64,000 nucleotides of DNA, taken from Ectobius pallidus. Taxonomy: Eukaryota > Arthropoda > Insecta > Blattodea > Ectobiidae. The position numbers and the translations under genes are program-made. The stretch spans positions 96,547,882-96,611,881 of the forward strand of contig CAXKWD010000005.1 of assembly GCA_964059195.1 (NCBI GenBank). Direction: 5' to 3'. Under the pieces are notes generated by a model that was not told the origin of the DNA, did no database searches, and saw nothing but the letters and a program-made list of their open reading frames with translations. Positions 26,067 through 37,704 of this stretch are shown here, piece after piece; within the stretch, counting starts at the first letter, position 1; every line of letters begins with the position of its first letter.

Positions 26067-26068
26067 TA

Positions 26069-26822
26069 CAGTCGAACCTCTGTATAACGAAGATCGATAT
26101 AACGATAAACTGCCATTTGGCGATATTTTTCTTAGGTCCTGGCAGATATCCCATGTTAAATTTTACTCACTACAGCACTGCAACTATTTTAGAAAGAATC
26201 TTTTATAACAATACTTTGAAGGTTAACTGTTACTGCAAACCAGTAGCTTAGCCATATGGATGGTATGACGAAGCAGATTCCTTTCCTTCCGATCCACCAA
26301 TTACAAATTTCACAAAAGAAAAGGTCAGTTGAGGGTGTGCGAAAACTTATATTGAGCTCGGTCGCTACTTCTACATGCACAGCAAGTGAAATTTAAACAC
26401 TATAACAAGCAAATAGTTTTAGTTTTGTATTAGATATGTGAGGAACTTGCTCGTTCTATTTCTTCTTTTCACCATTTGCGAGGTTGAAATTTCTGATATA
26501 TGTCTAGGCTCAAAGCATGGCTTGATCAACAAAGTTAAATCAATCTCCTAGTAATTTTTCAGTAGTTCTGATTTTTGCTCATTGCAAACTAGGAAGTTCC
26601 AAAACAGAATTAGTGCTCGTTCGTAAATCGTTTGAATTTGTGTTTAATTGTTTTAGCTTCTTTACACGTTTTCTCCTTGAATTATCATGTAGATCACCAA
26701 ACAGTTTTTCATCTAATCTTCATAATATATGGTACATTACAGCCCCTGACTATAGCAATAATCCTCGTATAACAATACAATCAACTAGGGACCACAAATA
26801 TTGTTATACGGAGGTTTGACTG
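26069..26822. mobile_element. Pogo/Tigger-type element with TA duplication
   Basis: The left end is CAGTCGAACCTCTGTATAAC and the right end is GTTATACGGAGGTTTGACTG, an inverted pair characteristic of pogo/Tigger elements. Both are flanked by TA (26067-26068 and 26823-26824). It is 754 bp and has no intact transposase, so it is non-autonomous. It interrupts the jockey-like LINE and is therefore younger than it. A degraded relative lies at 57036-57765. Confidence 0.88.
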
Positions 26823-26824
26823 TA

Positions 26825-26880
26825 CTACTAAGAACCCCATTCTCTCTGATTACTTTGATGTAAATTGTCTTTGTAGGAAT
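26825..26880 (-). pseudogene. Upstream continuation of the jockey-like LINE
   Basis: The minus-strand translation IYIKVIRENGVLSS fits the segment that precedes AGVPQGS in jockey-type reverse transcriptases, putting it on the far side of the pogo insertion. It ends about 60 bp from exon 7. Confidence 0.5.
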
Positions 26881-26942
26881 TCACATTATCATAATCCTAC
26901 AAACAGTAGCTTTGTAGGAATTCACCTAACAAGTTCTCCTAC

Positions 26943-27126
26943 CTTGGGCGTAGAGCGGAATTTCATTCATGTCCTCGTATTGGTCACATTGTGGGACTCC
27001 CATTACCACGACCAATGTGTTGGTAGAATTGATTTCTCCTAGTACTCCTTCAACTGCAAACGACAACTGCCAATTCAAGTCGTCTTCTGGAAGATCGTCA
27101 CTGATGTAAAGGGCGCCTCCAGTCAC
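26943..27126 (-). CDS. Exon 7 of the secreted-protein gene
   Basis: 184 nt. The acceptor is CATTTTCTCAG and the donor is CAAG|GTAGGA. It encodes VTGGALYISDDLPEDDLNWQ, then LSFAVEGVLGEINSTNTLVV, VMGVPQCDQYEDMNEIPLYA and Q. It has one N-glycosylation site (NST) and a single cysteine. This is the longest of the ordinary-composition exons and the best query for a homology search. Confidence 0.85.
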
Positions 27127-28410
27127 CTGAGAAAATGAAGCAGATATTAATATTGATACACATTCTAATTATTTATTTTCCTCAATTTTTTAGGTGTAGT
27201 CTATGATTTTTCGCCATTAGATTCTGCATCGCATATCGTCATTTGAAAGTAAAATATATTATTCAGACTGGTAATGATAGCTTTTTCAGAACACCTCTCT
27301 ACCAGCAGATGTTCGTTAATGCTGATCAAATCAATAGGCTATGGCAGAGAATGTTATGAGTGAATGGGCTAATCGAGGAGAGACTTTTTGGTAATGGACA
27401 GAATTGGCCAAATACAGGTGTCGAGGGTGAACGTAGACTAATAAATATGATCTATGCACTATAGACCCTACTCTTAAATTGCCCACGTATAGTTTCCATG
27501 TATTTACGTATTTGTTTACATCACATCAGAATCCAGAGAATTAATAATCAAATATACCGTTTGCAGATGAGAATCATTTTGTTCCAAGTTGAAACATAAA
27601 AATTAGATTCAGTTTCTAGAGGAACGTCAAAATAATTTGAAAAAATACTCGTCAGGATAACATGTAAAGACTACGTAAAAAGCTTTCCTTTTTAAATAAG
27701 CATTAGTATTAATAGTCATCTTCAGATAAAACTGAAAAAGGCTAATAATAATCTGAGAATTACAACAAGGTATAGGTTACCGTTGAGGGGAATAGCCTGT
27801 CTCGTCCCAAAACCGACCGACTCGTCCCAAAGTAGGCCTAAATTTCGGTGATTTCATCCATAGCCCAACTCGTCCCCACAAAATTCTCTGCGCGTTAATC
27901 CTATAGGCCAGCTCGTTCCGGGTGTTTAAGAAGAGGCGCAACCAGGTAAAGATAAAATATTTATTCCCTCTTAGTGGAGACTTGGGACTATACAACCGTT
28001 TTGCTGGCGTTAATTGTTTTTCCACTTCTTTTTCACGTATAAATACATATTTCTGATTTGCGCCCGGAAAAAAAGAACGAATAAACCTGCTATTTTCATA
28101 TTTCATATAACATTATTTTATAGGAAAATAATAGTAGTCTATTCTTTCGTGTCCATGCTGGATGGATTAGGTAAAACCTTGAACTCAAACATAGAACTAT
28201 TAGGCCTAAGCACTGACACACACCTGATTCTCAGGTGACAAAGTAGCTCAATTCAGACTGCCGGGTGCCATGTTAAAAAAATTGTCTCTAATAAAACAAT
28301 ATGGAATTCGCTAGTCTATATAACAAGGCTCAGCATTATCGCAGGCCGAAGATAGCATAAATGATCAATTAATAACCCTCAGATATAATTCTGGAAGATA
28401 ATGCTCTTAC
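27127..28410 (-). other. Intron 6 of the secreted-protein gene
   Basis: About 1.3 kb. Four CTCGTCCC/CTCGTTCC-type motifs cluster at 27799-27920. Otherwise nothing is recognised. Confidence 0.65.
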
Positions 28411-28508
28411 CATTAGAAGAAAATTGTCACGCTTCTGTAGCTGGGCTTTGCGAATAAAGTAAAAGATATCTCTTCCCATAATCATTGTGTTGTCCATAGT
28501 AGGATAAT
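28411..28508 (-). CDS. Exon 6 of the secreted-protein gene
   Basis: 98 nt. The acceptor is TTTAAATTACAG and the donor is AATG|GTAAGA. It encodes (D)YPTMDNTMIMGRDIFYFI, then RKAQLQKRDNFLLM, ending on a codon boundary. Confidence 0.8.
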
Positions 28509-29395
28509 CTGTAATTTAAATAGGGAATTAAAAACACATTTAATAATACGAATTCTTAGTAATGCAGAATTAAGTTCATTCTCGCTTCCTTAAATATATT
28601 CTATTTTATCAAGGTATAAAACGTGTACTTTTGAAATGCCTTCATTGTTCACTGCAAAATTTGTACTCACAAAGGGCCTACTGTACATACTAAGATATGG
28701 TAGTCCTGTAAGTATTAGGTTTTAATATTATTTTTCTTATTTTGTAAAAATTATTTATGTTGACAATTCGAAGGTATAATTTATATTTATGACAGGAATT
28801 TATATAATATATAATTATGTTTGATTCATTTATTGATTACCTGTTATTGCTTGTGTATTCAAATGTTATATTTTCCTACTATTACTCTGAAAGTTGATGC
28901 GTATATGCGAAAAAGAGGAAGGGTTGTCTTAACTATTGCACAAGATGTTTATTTCAAAACTTATATTGAAACACAAAGAGCGGAAAAAATATTTATGTGG
29001 CAACAAAAGAAAAGGAAATGGCATGATGACCAATTGGTAGTTCTCGGTTACATGATCCCAGATTTTCAGGTATCATTATTGCATTAGATACTCGTTAAAA
29101 AAATCCTGTATCTCTTTATAAATAACCTATTTGTTAGAAATCAATATAAAGTAAATTGCGGATACTGCTGTTAGAATTTTATTTTCGTTGATAGAGTTTC
29201 CTAATTCGAACAGTTTTTCATTAAGAAGTATAATTTTGAAAACAGTATTGTTCTCTTACTTATAAAGAAGCACTGCCATAATTTCCAGACAAAAGTAAGA
29301 AATTCTATCCATTGTCATTTTTATATGAAAGTCTCTACTGTTCTCAATGAAATCGTTATTAGCTCTTGATATAAATCCAAACATCATCTGGCATA

Positions 29396-29525
29396 CCGCG
29401 GCGGTCCGGGTTCGATTCTCGGCCATGTAGAGTAATGAAATTTAATGTAATGAATGAATGCAATTTTCAGTAATGAAATATCCCCTTCCCGGGTTCAGGG
29501 CTGGGTGTTTGTCAGTAGGTTAAGA
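29396..29525 (+). mobile_element. SINE copy 2, same tail family as 18200-18411
   Basis: A GCGGCGGTCCGGGTTCGATT B-box head is followed by ATGAAATTTAATG-type filler, then CCTTCCCGGGTTCAGGGCTG and GGTGTTTGTCAGTAGGTTAA. The last part matches the minus strand of 18260-18320. Confidence 0.65.
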
Positions 29526-31244
29526 TAATGCACATTGTGCGCGATTCAATAAAAGAAAAAGAATTTAAAAAGTCATCTGGCATGAAGTTTGTTAATAATA
29601 ATAAACAAAATTGTATCAGTAGCCAGAGACTTAAAATCGACGGTTGGTACAAACTATAAATTTGCTTAGGAACATAGCCTTCCGCGGTCGGTATCACTTT
29701 ATCTTGACTTTTCGGGTTGGCCGTGACTTGTTATTCAAATCCTGACGTGTGGGACTCTTTCTTCGGAGAATAACAAGCAAAACAAAAGGAAACGAAATGA
29801 TGCGTGGGTGTAATGTCAACTGTTGTTGCTGTTGATGACATCAATGGGTTCAAATGTCCAGATTTCCAGAGCTTGGAAATTGTTCCCCTTCAAATGCCAC
29901 TTAACATGTTGTCTCTGTTTAAATTCTTCGGATTATCTTTATTTCTATTGCATCTGTGCCTAGTCTAGGTAATCGTCTGATTATTTGTTTTTGCAATTTC
30001 ACGTAGTAAAAAATTATATCGTGGTCGGTTTCGAAAGTGTAATTTCGCTTTTCCAAATAGATCCAATATTGCTGAATTTGTGATCCGAAACGTTTACTGA
30101 TTTCAAACATTGAACATTATGAAGCTCTATTGTAAAGTTGCAATAACATGCAGAACCACTATCATTGAAAGAAATACATTTTCGTTAAGAATATTTTTTT
30201 AGAGCACAAGAAAAATTACAGTATCTAGAATTTCTGACTTTCGCCTAGAAATTATGGCACTTTTTCTTTCTCACTAACTATAGAAACAAAAGTTTATAAA
30301 ATTGCACTTATGGAAAGAATAAAGGTCGCGTTTTTTTTAAAATAGAAAGTTCAAAGCTTTACTAAAGACTACTGTCACCAAAATTTAGCCTATTCATATC
30401 AATTTGTACAAAAACAAAACAAAAATGCACAGTGATTAACACATATCAGTAATTATTCTGCCACAGAATAACGCAAAGGAAATGTAAATAAACAGACTAG
30501 GTAGGCCTACTGGTATTGTGCGCACTGCATAGCAGTGGGTCTAGAATTAGCCTTTGATCTAGGTGACATAGTTTCAAGGTCGTGAATCAAGATTGGACAT
30601 CATAATTATAAATTAGAACCTAAATATTAAAATACTGTATGTTATTCATAGTAAAATTGTACTTCCAAACGTTGTATGAGGTTAAGTCCAGATTAAATTT
30701 ATCTCGGATTGACTTAAAATGGACTGTAAGTAGGGATCCTCGATACAAAATAAGCAATACAATGCTATATATTGATAGAATATTCTAACAATTTTTAAAG
30801 TTTCCGAGTACAAAATGACAAGTAAATTGTTACATAATAATGGTAAGAAAACACATGTTGTGATACTAGACATTTTTTCTCTCAGAGATCATAATCAGTG
30901 CAAAGATTAAAACTGCATTGATTTTAATATTATCGGAAACTGAAGTGTAACATGTGTTCTGTGTACGCTGATCCATAAAATCAACTCTTTGCGGAGCAAG
31001 ATTTATTATTGCTATCAATACCATAATACGACATCTCACTGGAAAAGACTCTACTTCAGTATTTCAATGGTTCCTTGCTGATTATATGTTAGGATTGACA
31101 TTTTAATCTATAAAAAAAATTAATTGGTCCCTTTTTAAAATAGTCTCTAAATCATGTTTGAACATAATTAATTTTAAAACTTTTCACGATAAGAGTATAA
31201 CAGTCAAAATTAATGTAGATAGTAAATTGTATTAGAGTTAAACG

Positions 31245-31390
31245 CAGCTCGGAAGGCGGCTTGGATGCGCGTGAACCAAGAAGCACAGTAAGGGTGGAAG
31301 TCCTTCCATTCTTAACCAATAGCAGCATTCTAGGAATTGAACGTAGCTCGGAATACAGCTTGTAATTGGATACGCATGAACCAAGAAGCA
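31245..31390. repeat. Imperfect tandem duplication, about 98 bp offset
   Basis: GCAGCTCGGAAGGCGGCTTG with GTGAACCAAGAAGCA near 31245-31287 is echoed by GTAGCTCGGAATACAGCTTG with ATGAACCAAGAAGCA near 31343-31390. Confidence 0.7.
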
Positions 31391-31507
31391 TTCTAGCTCT
31401 GTCCCTTTCTGCGCAGTAATAATAGTGGAACCGCCATCCGACCTGCGTTCTAGTTTAATGTAATTCCTCATTAGCCTACCATGCTCAAGAAAAAACTAAC
31501 GTCTTAC

Positions 31508-31574
31508 CTTCTCGTTCAGTTTGAGACTTCATTTCGTCTTTTGTTAACATAGGTCCATTGGGTGTGTGTTTTCC
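31508..31574 (-). CDS. Exon 5 of the secreted-protein gene
   Basis: 67 nt. The acceptor is TTTTTTATTTCAG and the donor is GAAG|GTAAGA. It encodes GKHTPNGPMLTKDEMKSQTE, then RE, with one base carried into exon 6. It is a hydrophilic linker. Confidence 0.78.
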
Positions 31575-32307
31575 CTGAAATAAAAAAATACAATGATGAA
31601 GTAGTTAGTCAATGCGAAGAGAGCTTACAGGTTATCTGCGCGCTTTGTTGAAATATTTCAATGAGGAATCAATCACAGACGAATATAAGAGTGCGCATTT
31701 TAGAACGTTTAAAATTTCCTCTGTGTAAGGCCTTTTAGCTCAGACGTCTTATTTATAAAACTGAGAAACAGAGTTGTGAAATTTAATATATTTTTAGATT
31801 AAATAACTCTGTTAAAGTTATACTGTAGTACCTTCCGTTTATAATGCTTTTCACATTAGTGTTAGTGATTTTTAATTGAAACTGAACGGGTGTAGGCCTA
31901 TGTTATGTCATATTTATCAATGTCAGTTATTTTTGGCAAGGAATTTGAAACGGCTTCTCTTATGTTGACGTTCTCTTATGTTGATGTTTTCCGATGACAA
32001 TAAAAAAAGGTATTAAGAACAAGATAATGTAATGCATTTATGGCAATAAGATTTCACAAAAATGACTATGCTGTAAAGAAACATACTAATCATTCGTTAA
32101 ATATTCCATTAAATTTGGCACAAATAAGATTAAACTAGTCGAAATTAATCCCAGCAAATTGTAAGCAAAATCATTGTTAATATAAGCGAAATATTTCAAC
32201 GTTTTAATTTTCCTCATGTTTATTCTCACGCAGCTAGAGTTAGAGCTTAATACTTTCCTACAAGTGAAGAAATTCAGGATATGAACTCTTGTTAATTTAC
32301 TTGCAAC

Positions 32308-32490
32308 TGGTAAACAAATAAAAATAGGAGTAGGAAAAATAATTCAACTTAAAATTGAACCACCCAAAACTACTGTAATTAATAAACCAATTATTCTCCT
32401 TATTATATAAAAATAATCCTCACCCATAAATGAAAAAGATGTTAAATTAAAATCACCACACAAATTATAATAAAATAAACGATATCTATA
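32308..32490 (-). pseudogene. ND5: NUMT: nuclear copy of part of mitochondrial ND5
   Basis: Read on the minus strand with the invertebrate mitochondrial code (AGA/AGG as Ser, ATA as Met, TGA as Trp), the 183 nt give an uninterrupted 61-residue frame. It includes FYYNLCGDFN, SSMIGLLITVVLGGSILSW and IFPTPIFICLP, which is the pattern of the C-terminal half of arthropod NADH dehydrogenase subunit 5. Under the nuclear code it has a TGA stop at the Trp codon. Its position in an intron and its small size show it is a nuclear insertion. Confidence 0.85.
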
Positions 32491-32565
32491 ACACACACAC
32501 AGACTGAGAACCAAGACACCATACTGTTATTTTTCATCCAGTTTGTATAAGTTAATTCTTTAATA

Positions 32566-32760
32566 CTAGCAGGTGCCCGCGGCTTCTCCAGCGATAATTA
32601 ATTTAAAAATTAAAAATTAAGAGCAAAAAATTAAAACATTATATCTTCAGTATACACAATTTCACGCGAATCACGCATAAACTAAACAATTAATAACTAT
32701 CAATAAACAGCTAAAAATCCGGTTTTGGAGTGCATTCCACGATTAGAAAGCGCCGCCTAG
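32566..32760 (+). repeat. ACTAGCAGGTGCCCGCGGCT repeat, copy 1
   Basis: It begins ACTAGCAGGTGCCCGCGGCT and runs through AAAAATTAAGAGC, ATTATAT and CATAAACTAA to CAGCTAAAAATCC. The same order of blocks occurs at 33243-33400. This ctagcaggtgcccgcggcttc start is a frequent interspersed motif in insect genomes. Confidence 0.7.
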
Positions 32761-33242
32761 GAAAAAACGACCTCAGATTCTCTGTCTCAGAAAACCTCTG
32801 CACAGTGATTCCATCCAAATCGATAATTTTTTACCATTTAGGCCTACATTCATTATCCCTCGTCCGCAAACTTTCAGATATCTGCGTACCTTGACGTTAT
32901 AAACAAATGAATCGACCAGGGTGGGCTTACAAAAACGAAGCGATCGATATTCCAGCAGTATGTTGAAAAAATTGCGATGCTCTTATTTGCCACATTCATC
33001 AAAAGAAAGTAAGGCTACTTTGCAATTAATTTTGCTATTGAAATGTAATAGCGAATACTGATGCAAAAATTCACGGTTTATGCAAGTGGTTTGCTTATAA
33101 CTCACAAACGAAAACGAAAATTAAAAATCCGGCTTCGAGATGCTGCCACCTTTCAGTCCATCTATGTCAACAATTTCAGATCTCTGCGTGCAGTAGATTT
33201 GGCTAGGCATAGCGTACAGACAAACAACACTTTCTTATATCG

Positions 33243-33400
33243 ACTAGCAGGTGCCCACGGCTTGGCCCAAGGTAATGAATTCAATAATTAAAAATTAAGA
33301 GCATAATAATTAAACATTATATTTAGGCCTACTAACACTTACAGCGAATCATTCATAAACTAATCGATCAACATAATTATAATGAAACAGCTAAGAATCC
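33243..33400 (+). repeat. ACTAGCAGGTGCCCACGGCT repeat, copy 2, interrupted
   Basis: It matches copy 1 until CAGCTAAGAATCC, where the foldback element begins. Downstream AAATCCGAATAATATTTGCC after 34108 may be its continuation. Confidence 0.65.
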
Positions 33401-33405
33401 ATATG

Positions 33406-34101
33406 AGGGGTCTATTAGCAAACTCAGCAATCTCCATTTTGTTAAAAGGTAGAAATGTCAACTTCCAGTGAAAGTTTAATGCATTTTCTGGTACATATTT
33501 AGTGTATGTGTTGTAAAACTGAACTCTTGCCTTATATGGAAACTTGAATTTGTAACATATACATATATATATATATATAACACCGAAATATTTTACCTGT
33601 TTATAGAGGGGACTTAGACAAGCAACTTTTATTAGGAGATTTTTGCTCTATGACGTAAAATGTGTATGCTACAGGGCATTAAAGTAATTATAATTTGGTG
33701 CTCATAAATCAATAATTACGCGAGATAGGGTTAAAATGTCCATTAAATTGACTTCATGCCTTCCAAACGATTGATAAAAACCTGACTCTTAATCATTCGT
33801 CAACGGCTATATCATAATTTAGAGTTTCCATAATCTGCAAAATTTACAGACTAATGACATGACTGGTCGCCACTGCATTAGTTTTTTTTTATTCATAACT
33901 CCTGACTGTTAACAACGAAGTTCCTTTATTTTGAATTTTTCCTAATTTTAGAAGTCAGTGGCGGCCACACAGGTAAAATATTTCGGTGTTATTCATTAAC
34001 ACTCTGTGTACTAAATATTATGTACCAGGAAATGCATTAAACTTTCATTGGAAGTTAGCATCCCTATCTTTTATAAATGCCGGGTTTGCTAATAGACCCC
34101 T
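33406..34101. mobile_element. Foldback-type element with about 200-bp inverted arms
   Basis: Both ends start AGGGGTCTATTAGCAAAC. They stay similar through AAGTTTAATGCATTTYCTGG and AACACCGAAATATTTTACC, so nearly 200 bp at each side is inverted. CATATG flanks both sides (33400-33405 and 34102-34107). That may be a 6-bp target duplication, or a palindromic part of the repeat with a TA duplication. The spacer has no ORF. Confidence 0.78.
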
Positions 34102-34369
34102 CATATGTAAGTTACTATGCAAATCCGAATAATATTTGCCATTGCAATTTAATATTTGAATAATATTTGCCATTTTCATACATTACCTTACTTATTATTG
34201 AGGTGAAATAGAGAATAACCACACTATTTTGGATTGTATAATGCTTGATATTAGTTCAATCAAAGTGGATACAATTTTCTTTTATTGCAAGGAATAAAAT
34301 TATATTTACGTTGTACGTGCGACCAAGTAAATAGAGGTTTACGAAGTATTAATGAATCAACGGTATTAC

Positions 34370-34452
34370 CTCATCAACATTGTTCCCTGTGGTAACTCTC
34401 CCAGGTCTTAATACAGGTCGATCTTCCAAGAAGTTGTCTGAAGATACGGTAT
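34370..34452 (-). CDS. Exon 4 of the secreted-protein gene
   Basis: 83 nt. The acceptor is TTATTCCATGCAG and the donor is GATGAG|GTAATA. It encodes (N)TVSSDNFLEDRPVLRPGR, then VTTGNNVDE. Confidence 0.8.
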
Positions 34453-34500
34453 CTGCATGGAATAAAACATATTTAATAATAGGCCTACTACAGTTATAAT

Positions 34501-35038
34501 TAAGGCCCGGAAGTTAATGCCCTATGAGAAGACGAAATATGCATGCAAAATGCTCTAAAATTGGTAAAATTTATAAAATTGTATGCTCTGGAAAAAAAAA
34601 TTAAATACGCTCTTTCATGTAAGCAATTTTAATTATTTAATTATCATTAGCAGAATTACATTATGAATCACAGAAAGTAGTAGAAGTGTATCAATTACAT
34701 TAAAGAACACTTTTTAATAAAACAAGATCAATGCAACCCAAATTTTAGTAAATTGCTGTGTACTATAAATGTTTGAATTAACAGAGATATGCACACTATT
34801 AAAAATCTGTCATAAATATGCCGTTAATAATGTGACAAATTAATAAAATATGCACAAATATTTCAATATCAAGCAATTATGATGCATTATGGCAAATATA
34901 ACAAAATATGAAAAAATAGCCTATGCAAAACAAAGCCATCAATTTTCGGTCATTTCTTTCATGTCTTGTGCATATTTTAGCATTAGCATGTAATATATGT
35001 TATTGAAAATATAATTTTTCATAAACTTCCGGGCCCTG
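34501..35038. mobile_element. hAT-like MITE, GGGCCCGGAAGTT family
   Basis: The ends are TAAGGCCCGGAAGTTAATG and, inverted, CAGGGCCCGGAAGTTTATG. The 8-bp TSD is GTTATAAT at 34493-34500 and 35039-35046. It is 538 bp, without coding. The right half matches 49340-49562. Confidence 0.88.
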
Positions 35039-35349
35039 GTTATAATGAATGTAAGTTTTTACTCCGCTTCACAACTCAATAAATTTTCACAGAATGCAGG
35101 TGTTTGCGAATTACGAGTGAAATATAATATTTATAAGATTCATGTCATAATTTTCACAGAAAACATTAATTCAAAACAATTGTTTTAATTAGGCTAATTA
35201 AGTTCTTATTTTACTTTTGTAAGTTAATATTGTTTTCTTGCTGTTATCCTTTATCTGCTCGACCTAAGTTTCTTAAGAACGTCAGATAAATATCCACATA
35301 GGCTAACGTACCTTGCGGGTACTCAATTTGGAAGATAAATGTTTATAAT

Positions 35350-35820
35350 AAATGAGGGCGGATTTCTATGACCTAAAAAATAGGATATATGCATGCATTT
35401 ATGACCTAAAAAACATTAAAATATGACCAATAAAATTTAAAATATGACTTTACCACTTACACATTGTGTACATTTTTTTAAGTTTCATTACAATTCATGT
35501 TATTAAAATATAATGTTAATCATTTAAAATATCTGTAAATTCTAAAAAAAGTATCATTATAATGCAAAATTTACAAAATATGATATGAAACTTCAAAATG
35601 TCTTTAATATGCACACACATATGCCAAAAATATGACATAAATATGCATATTCATACTAAATATGCTACAATAGTCAAAAATTTCCTAAATATGCAGTTAT
35701 ATGCACAATAAAAGCCGTTCCATTTTCACCAGGATGCTTGGAATCGGGTTTAAATTAGTCGGAAACCTGAAATAATGCAAAGGGGGAAAAATATGACATG
35801 TCATAGAAATCCGCCCCCTA
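35350..35820. mobile_element. hAT-like MITE, GGGCGGATTTCTATGAC ends
   Basis: The left AAATGAGGGCGGATTTCTAT and the inverted right TAGGGGGCGGATTTCTATGA pair well. The TSD is TTTATAAT at 35342-35349 and 35821-35828. The 471-bp interior is rich in ATATGAC and GACCTAAAAA motifs. Confidence 0.85.
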
Positions 35821-36086
35821 TTTATAATCTACTACCACCGGCTCTTACAACGGGATTGGTATCCAGAAGGTAGTACCGCAGTATACGTGTTAGTGGTAGT
35901 ACTAACGTTATTTTCAAGTCTGGTAGGAACTTAGTGCAAAAAGATCTATTCTCATCCGAGAAATAATGATGGAAGGAGGAACATGGCCCGTCAGTAACCT
36001 AATATTAATATCCCAATATCTGAGAAATTTCATCAAATTCGTTAAATCCTTGAATATGTAGAGAAAACAAATTATAATGAGTAACG

Positions 36087-36465
36087 GGAAACTCTAGAAC
36101 AATCTTTTTAAATAAATAGACACTACAGATAATACAAAAGTTATGACATTAACAGTGATAAATAGTGTGAAAAAAAATAATGTGAAATAAGATGTAAGAA
36201 TGCATGTGAGTGAAAGGAAACTCTAGAACAATCTTTTTAAATACATAGACACTACAGATAATACAAAAGTTATGACATTAATAGTGATAAATAGTGTGAA
36301 AAAAATGTGAAATGTGATGTAAGAATGCATGTGAGTGAAAGGAAACTCTAGAACAATCTTAGTAAATACATAGACACTACAACTAATGCAAATGTTATGA
36401 GTGACATTATCAGTGATAAATAGTGTTAGGAAAATAATGTAAAATGTGAAGTAAGAATGCATGTA
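36087..36465. repeat. Three tandem copies of a 125-129 bp unit
   Basis: Units start GGAAACTCTAGAACAATCTT at 36087, 36216 and 36341. Each includes AGACACTACA, GTGATAAATAGTGT and GTAAGAATGCATGT. Confidence 0.9.
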
Positions 36466-36681
36466 ATGTTACCAAGGTAACGGGGCATGCTGAATATAAT
36501 AAATTAAATTAAAAAAAAAAAAAATGGGGTTTCTTTTCTGGTTCTGGCCCTAACTCTGACTGACGTTCTTCTGGATGGTGTATTGTATAAATTAATATTC
36601 CCAACGTCAAAATTGGAATTATAGTGGCACGAATCCCAGCCATGACATTTTGTTCTTACGAGGCGTACTAATCTGACATTG

Positions 36682-36741
<60 letters not shown>
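36682..36741. repeat. (AAT)n microsatellite
   Basis: About 19 trinucleotide units. Its antisense produces a leucine-rich ORF that is not a gene. Confidence 0.95.
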
Positions 36742-36742
<1 letters not shown>

Positions 36743-37704
36743 TAATATAATGACTATGCGGCATGACTATTACGTGATAGCTGAACCAGTAGATATTCTA
36801 CCTGATAATTTTATAGATTAGCCGTATCCCTATTGCATGTTTTCAAATCAACTTCCAAATAAATGTGCAATCTGCAAGCTACATTTAAAACAGATTTATC
36901 TGACTTACTATGTAGAACATAAAAGTAGTCTAAACCGAAATAATATATTCTGGCTCTTAGAAAGGGTTAGGTGCTCTAATTAAACAGAACTGACTAGGGA
37001 AATATTAAAATGTATTTCAGGACTCATTTCTGCACTAATATTTAGATCACCGGTATGCTATGAAAAGAAACCACATGAAAAAATGAACTACCAATCTCCA
37101 CCAAAGGCCCTGAAATGGAGTCCATATTTACGAACACAAATGACAAGGGCTCCGATGTTCATTCCGTTGCTAGTAATTCATGTAATTTCGGTTTTCTCCC
37201 TATACCTAACACCATATATAAATATTATTTTGCTGAACATTTCTTAATAGTCCTGGGATGTCTCAATATTAATCCTTCAAGGTTAAGATTTTCAAGGCAC
37301 TGTGTTTCGTCATCAGCAAAATTTATATTTATGAAAGTTATAATTTGTTCAGTAGGTTTTCTTTTGAAGAACTAAATCTTCAAAAGTAAAGTACTAACAA
37401 GTTATTCCCGCACCGAAATTTCCGTATCATTCACGATTCATGTACACATAGATGAGGGAATGACGATAATACTAAAACAAAAATGCAATTATTCTTTAGT
37501 TGCCAATCTATTAATTTAGGATATCTAAATCAAGATGTTGAAGTGGACCTTTTTTAAAAAAAAAAAAATAATTTGAATAACGTAGATACGATATATTTAC
37601 TTATCAGCAAGGATTTAATGGAACATAATTGATAAATTTACAATTACTTTAATGAACTTACCTTCTAACTACCATAATCATCTAGTAACTGTGTCATAAC
37701 TTAC

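Larger units (their letters stand above)
22655..26942 (-). other. Intron 7 of the secreted-protein gene
   Basis: About 4.3 kb. It holds a MULE/FLYWCH-like relic (23640-24245), a jockey-type LINE remnant (25340-26066 and 26825-26880) and a pogo-type element nested in that LINE. Confidence 0.7.
28509..31507 (-). other. Intron 5 of the secreted-protein gene
   Basis: About 3 kb. It has a SINE at 29396-29525 and an imperfect 98-bp tandem duplication at 31245-31390. No other coding is seen. Confidence 0.65.
31575..34369 (-). other. Intron 4 of the secreted-protein gene
   Basis: About 2.8 kb. It contains a NUMT (32308-32490), two copies of an ACTAGCAGGTGCCC repeat (from 32566 and from 33243) and a foldback element (33406-34101). 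A short CA run occurs at about 32491-32500 and a TA run near 33560. Confidence 0.7.
34453..37704 (-). other. Intron 3 of the secreted-protein gene
   Basis: About 3.25 kb. It holds two hAT-like elements (34501-35038 and 35350-35820), a three-copy tandem repeat (36087-36465) and an (AAT)n microsatellite (36682-36741). Confidence 0.7.

Noticed and set aside
26926..27126. Stand-alone 66-residue ORF
   Set aside because: It is exon 7 of the spliced gene. The true exon ends at a donor at 26943, and the last residues of the ORF are intronic.
36504..36764. Minus-strand leucine-rich ORF
   Set aside because: It is generated by the (AAT)n microsatellite.
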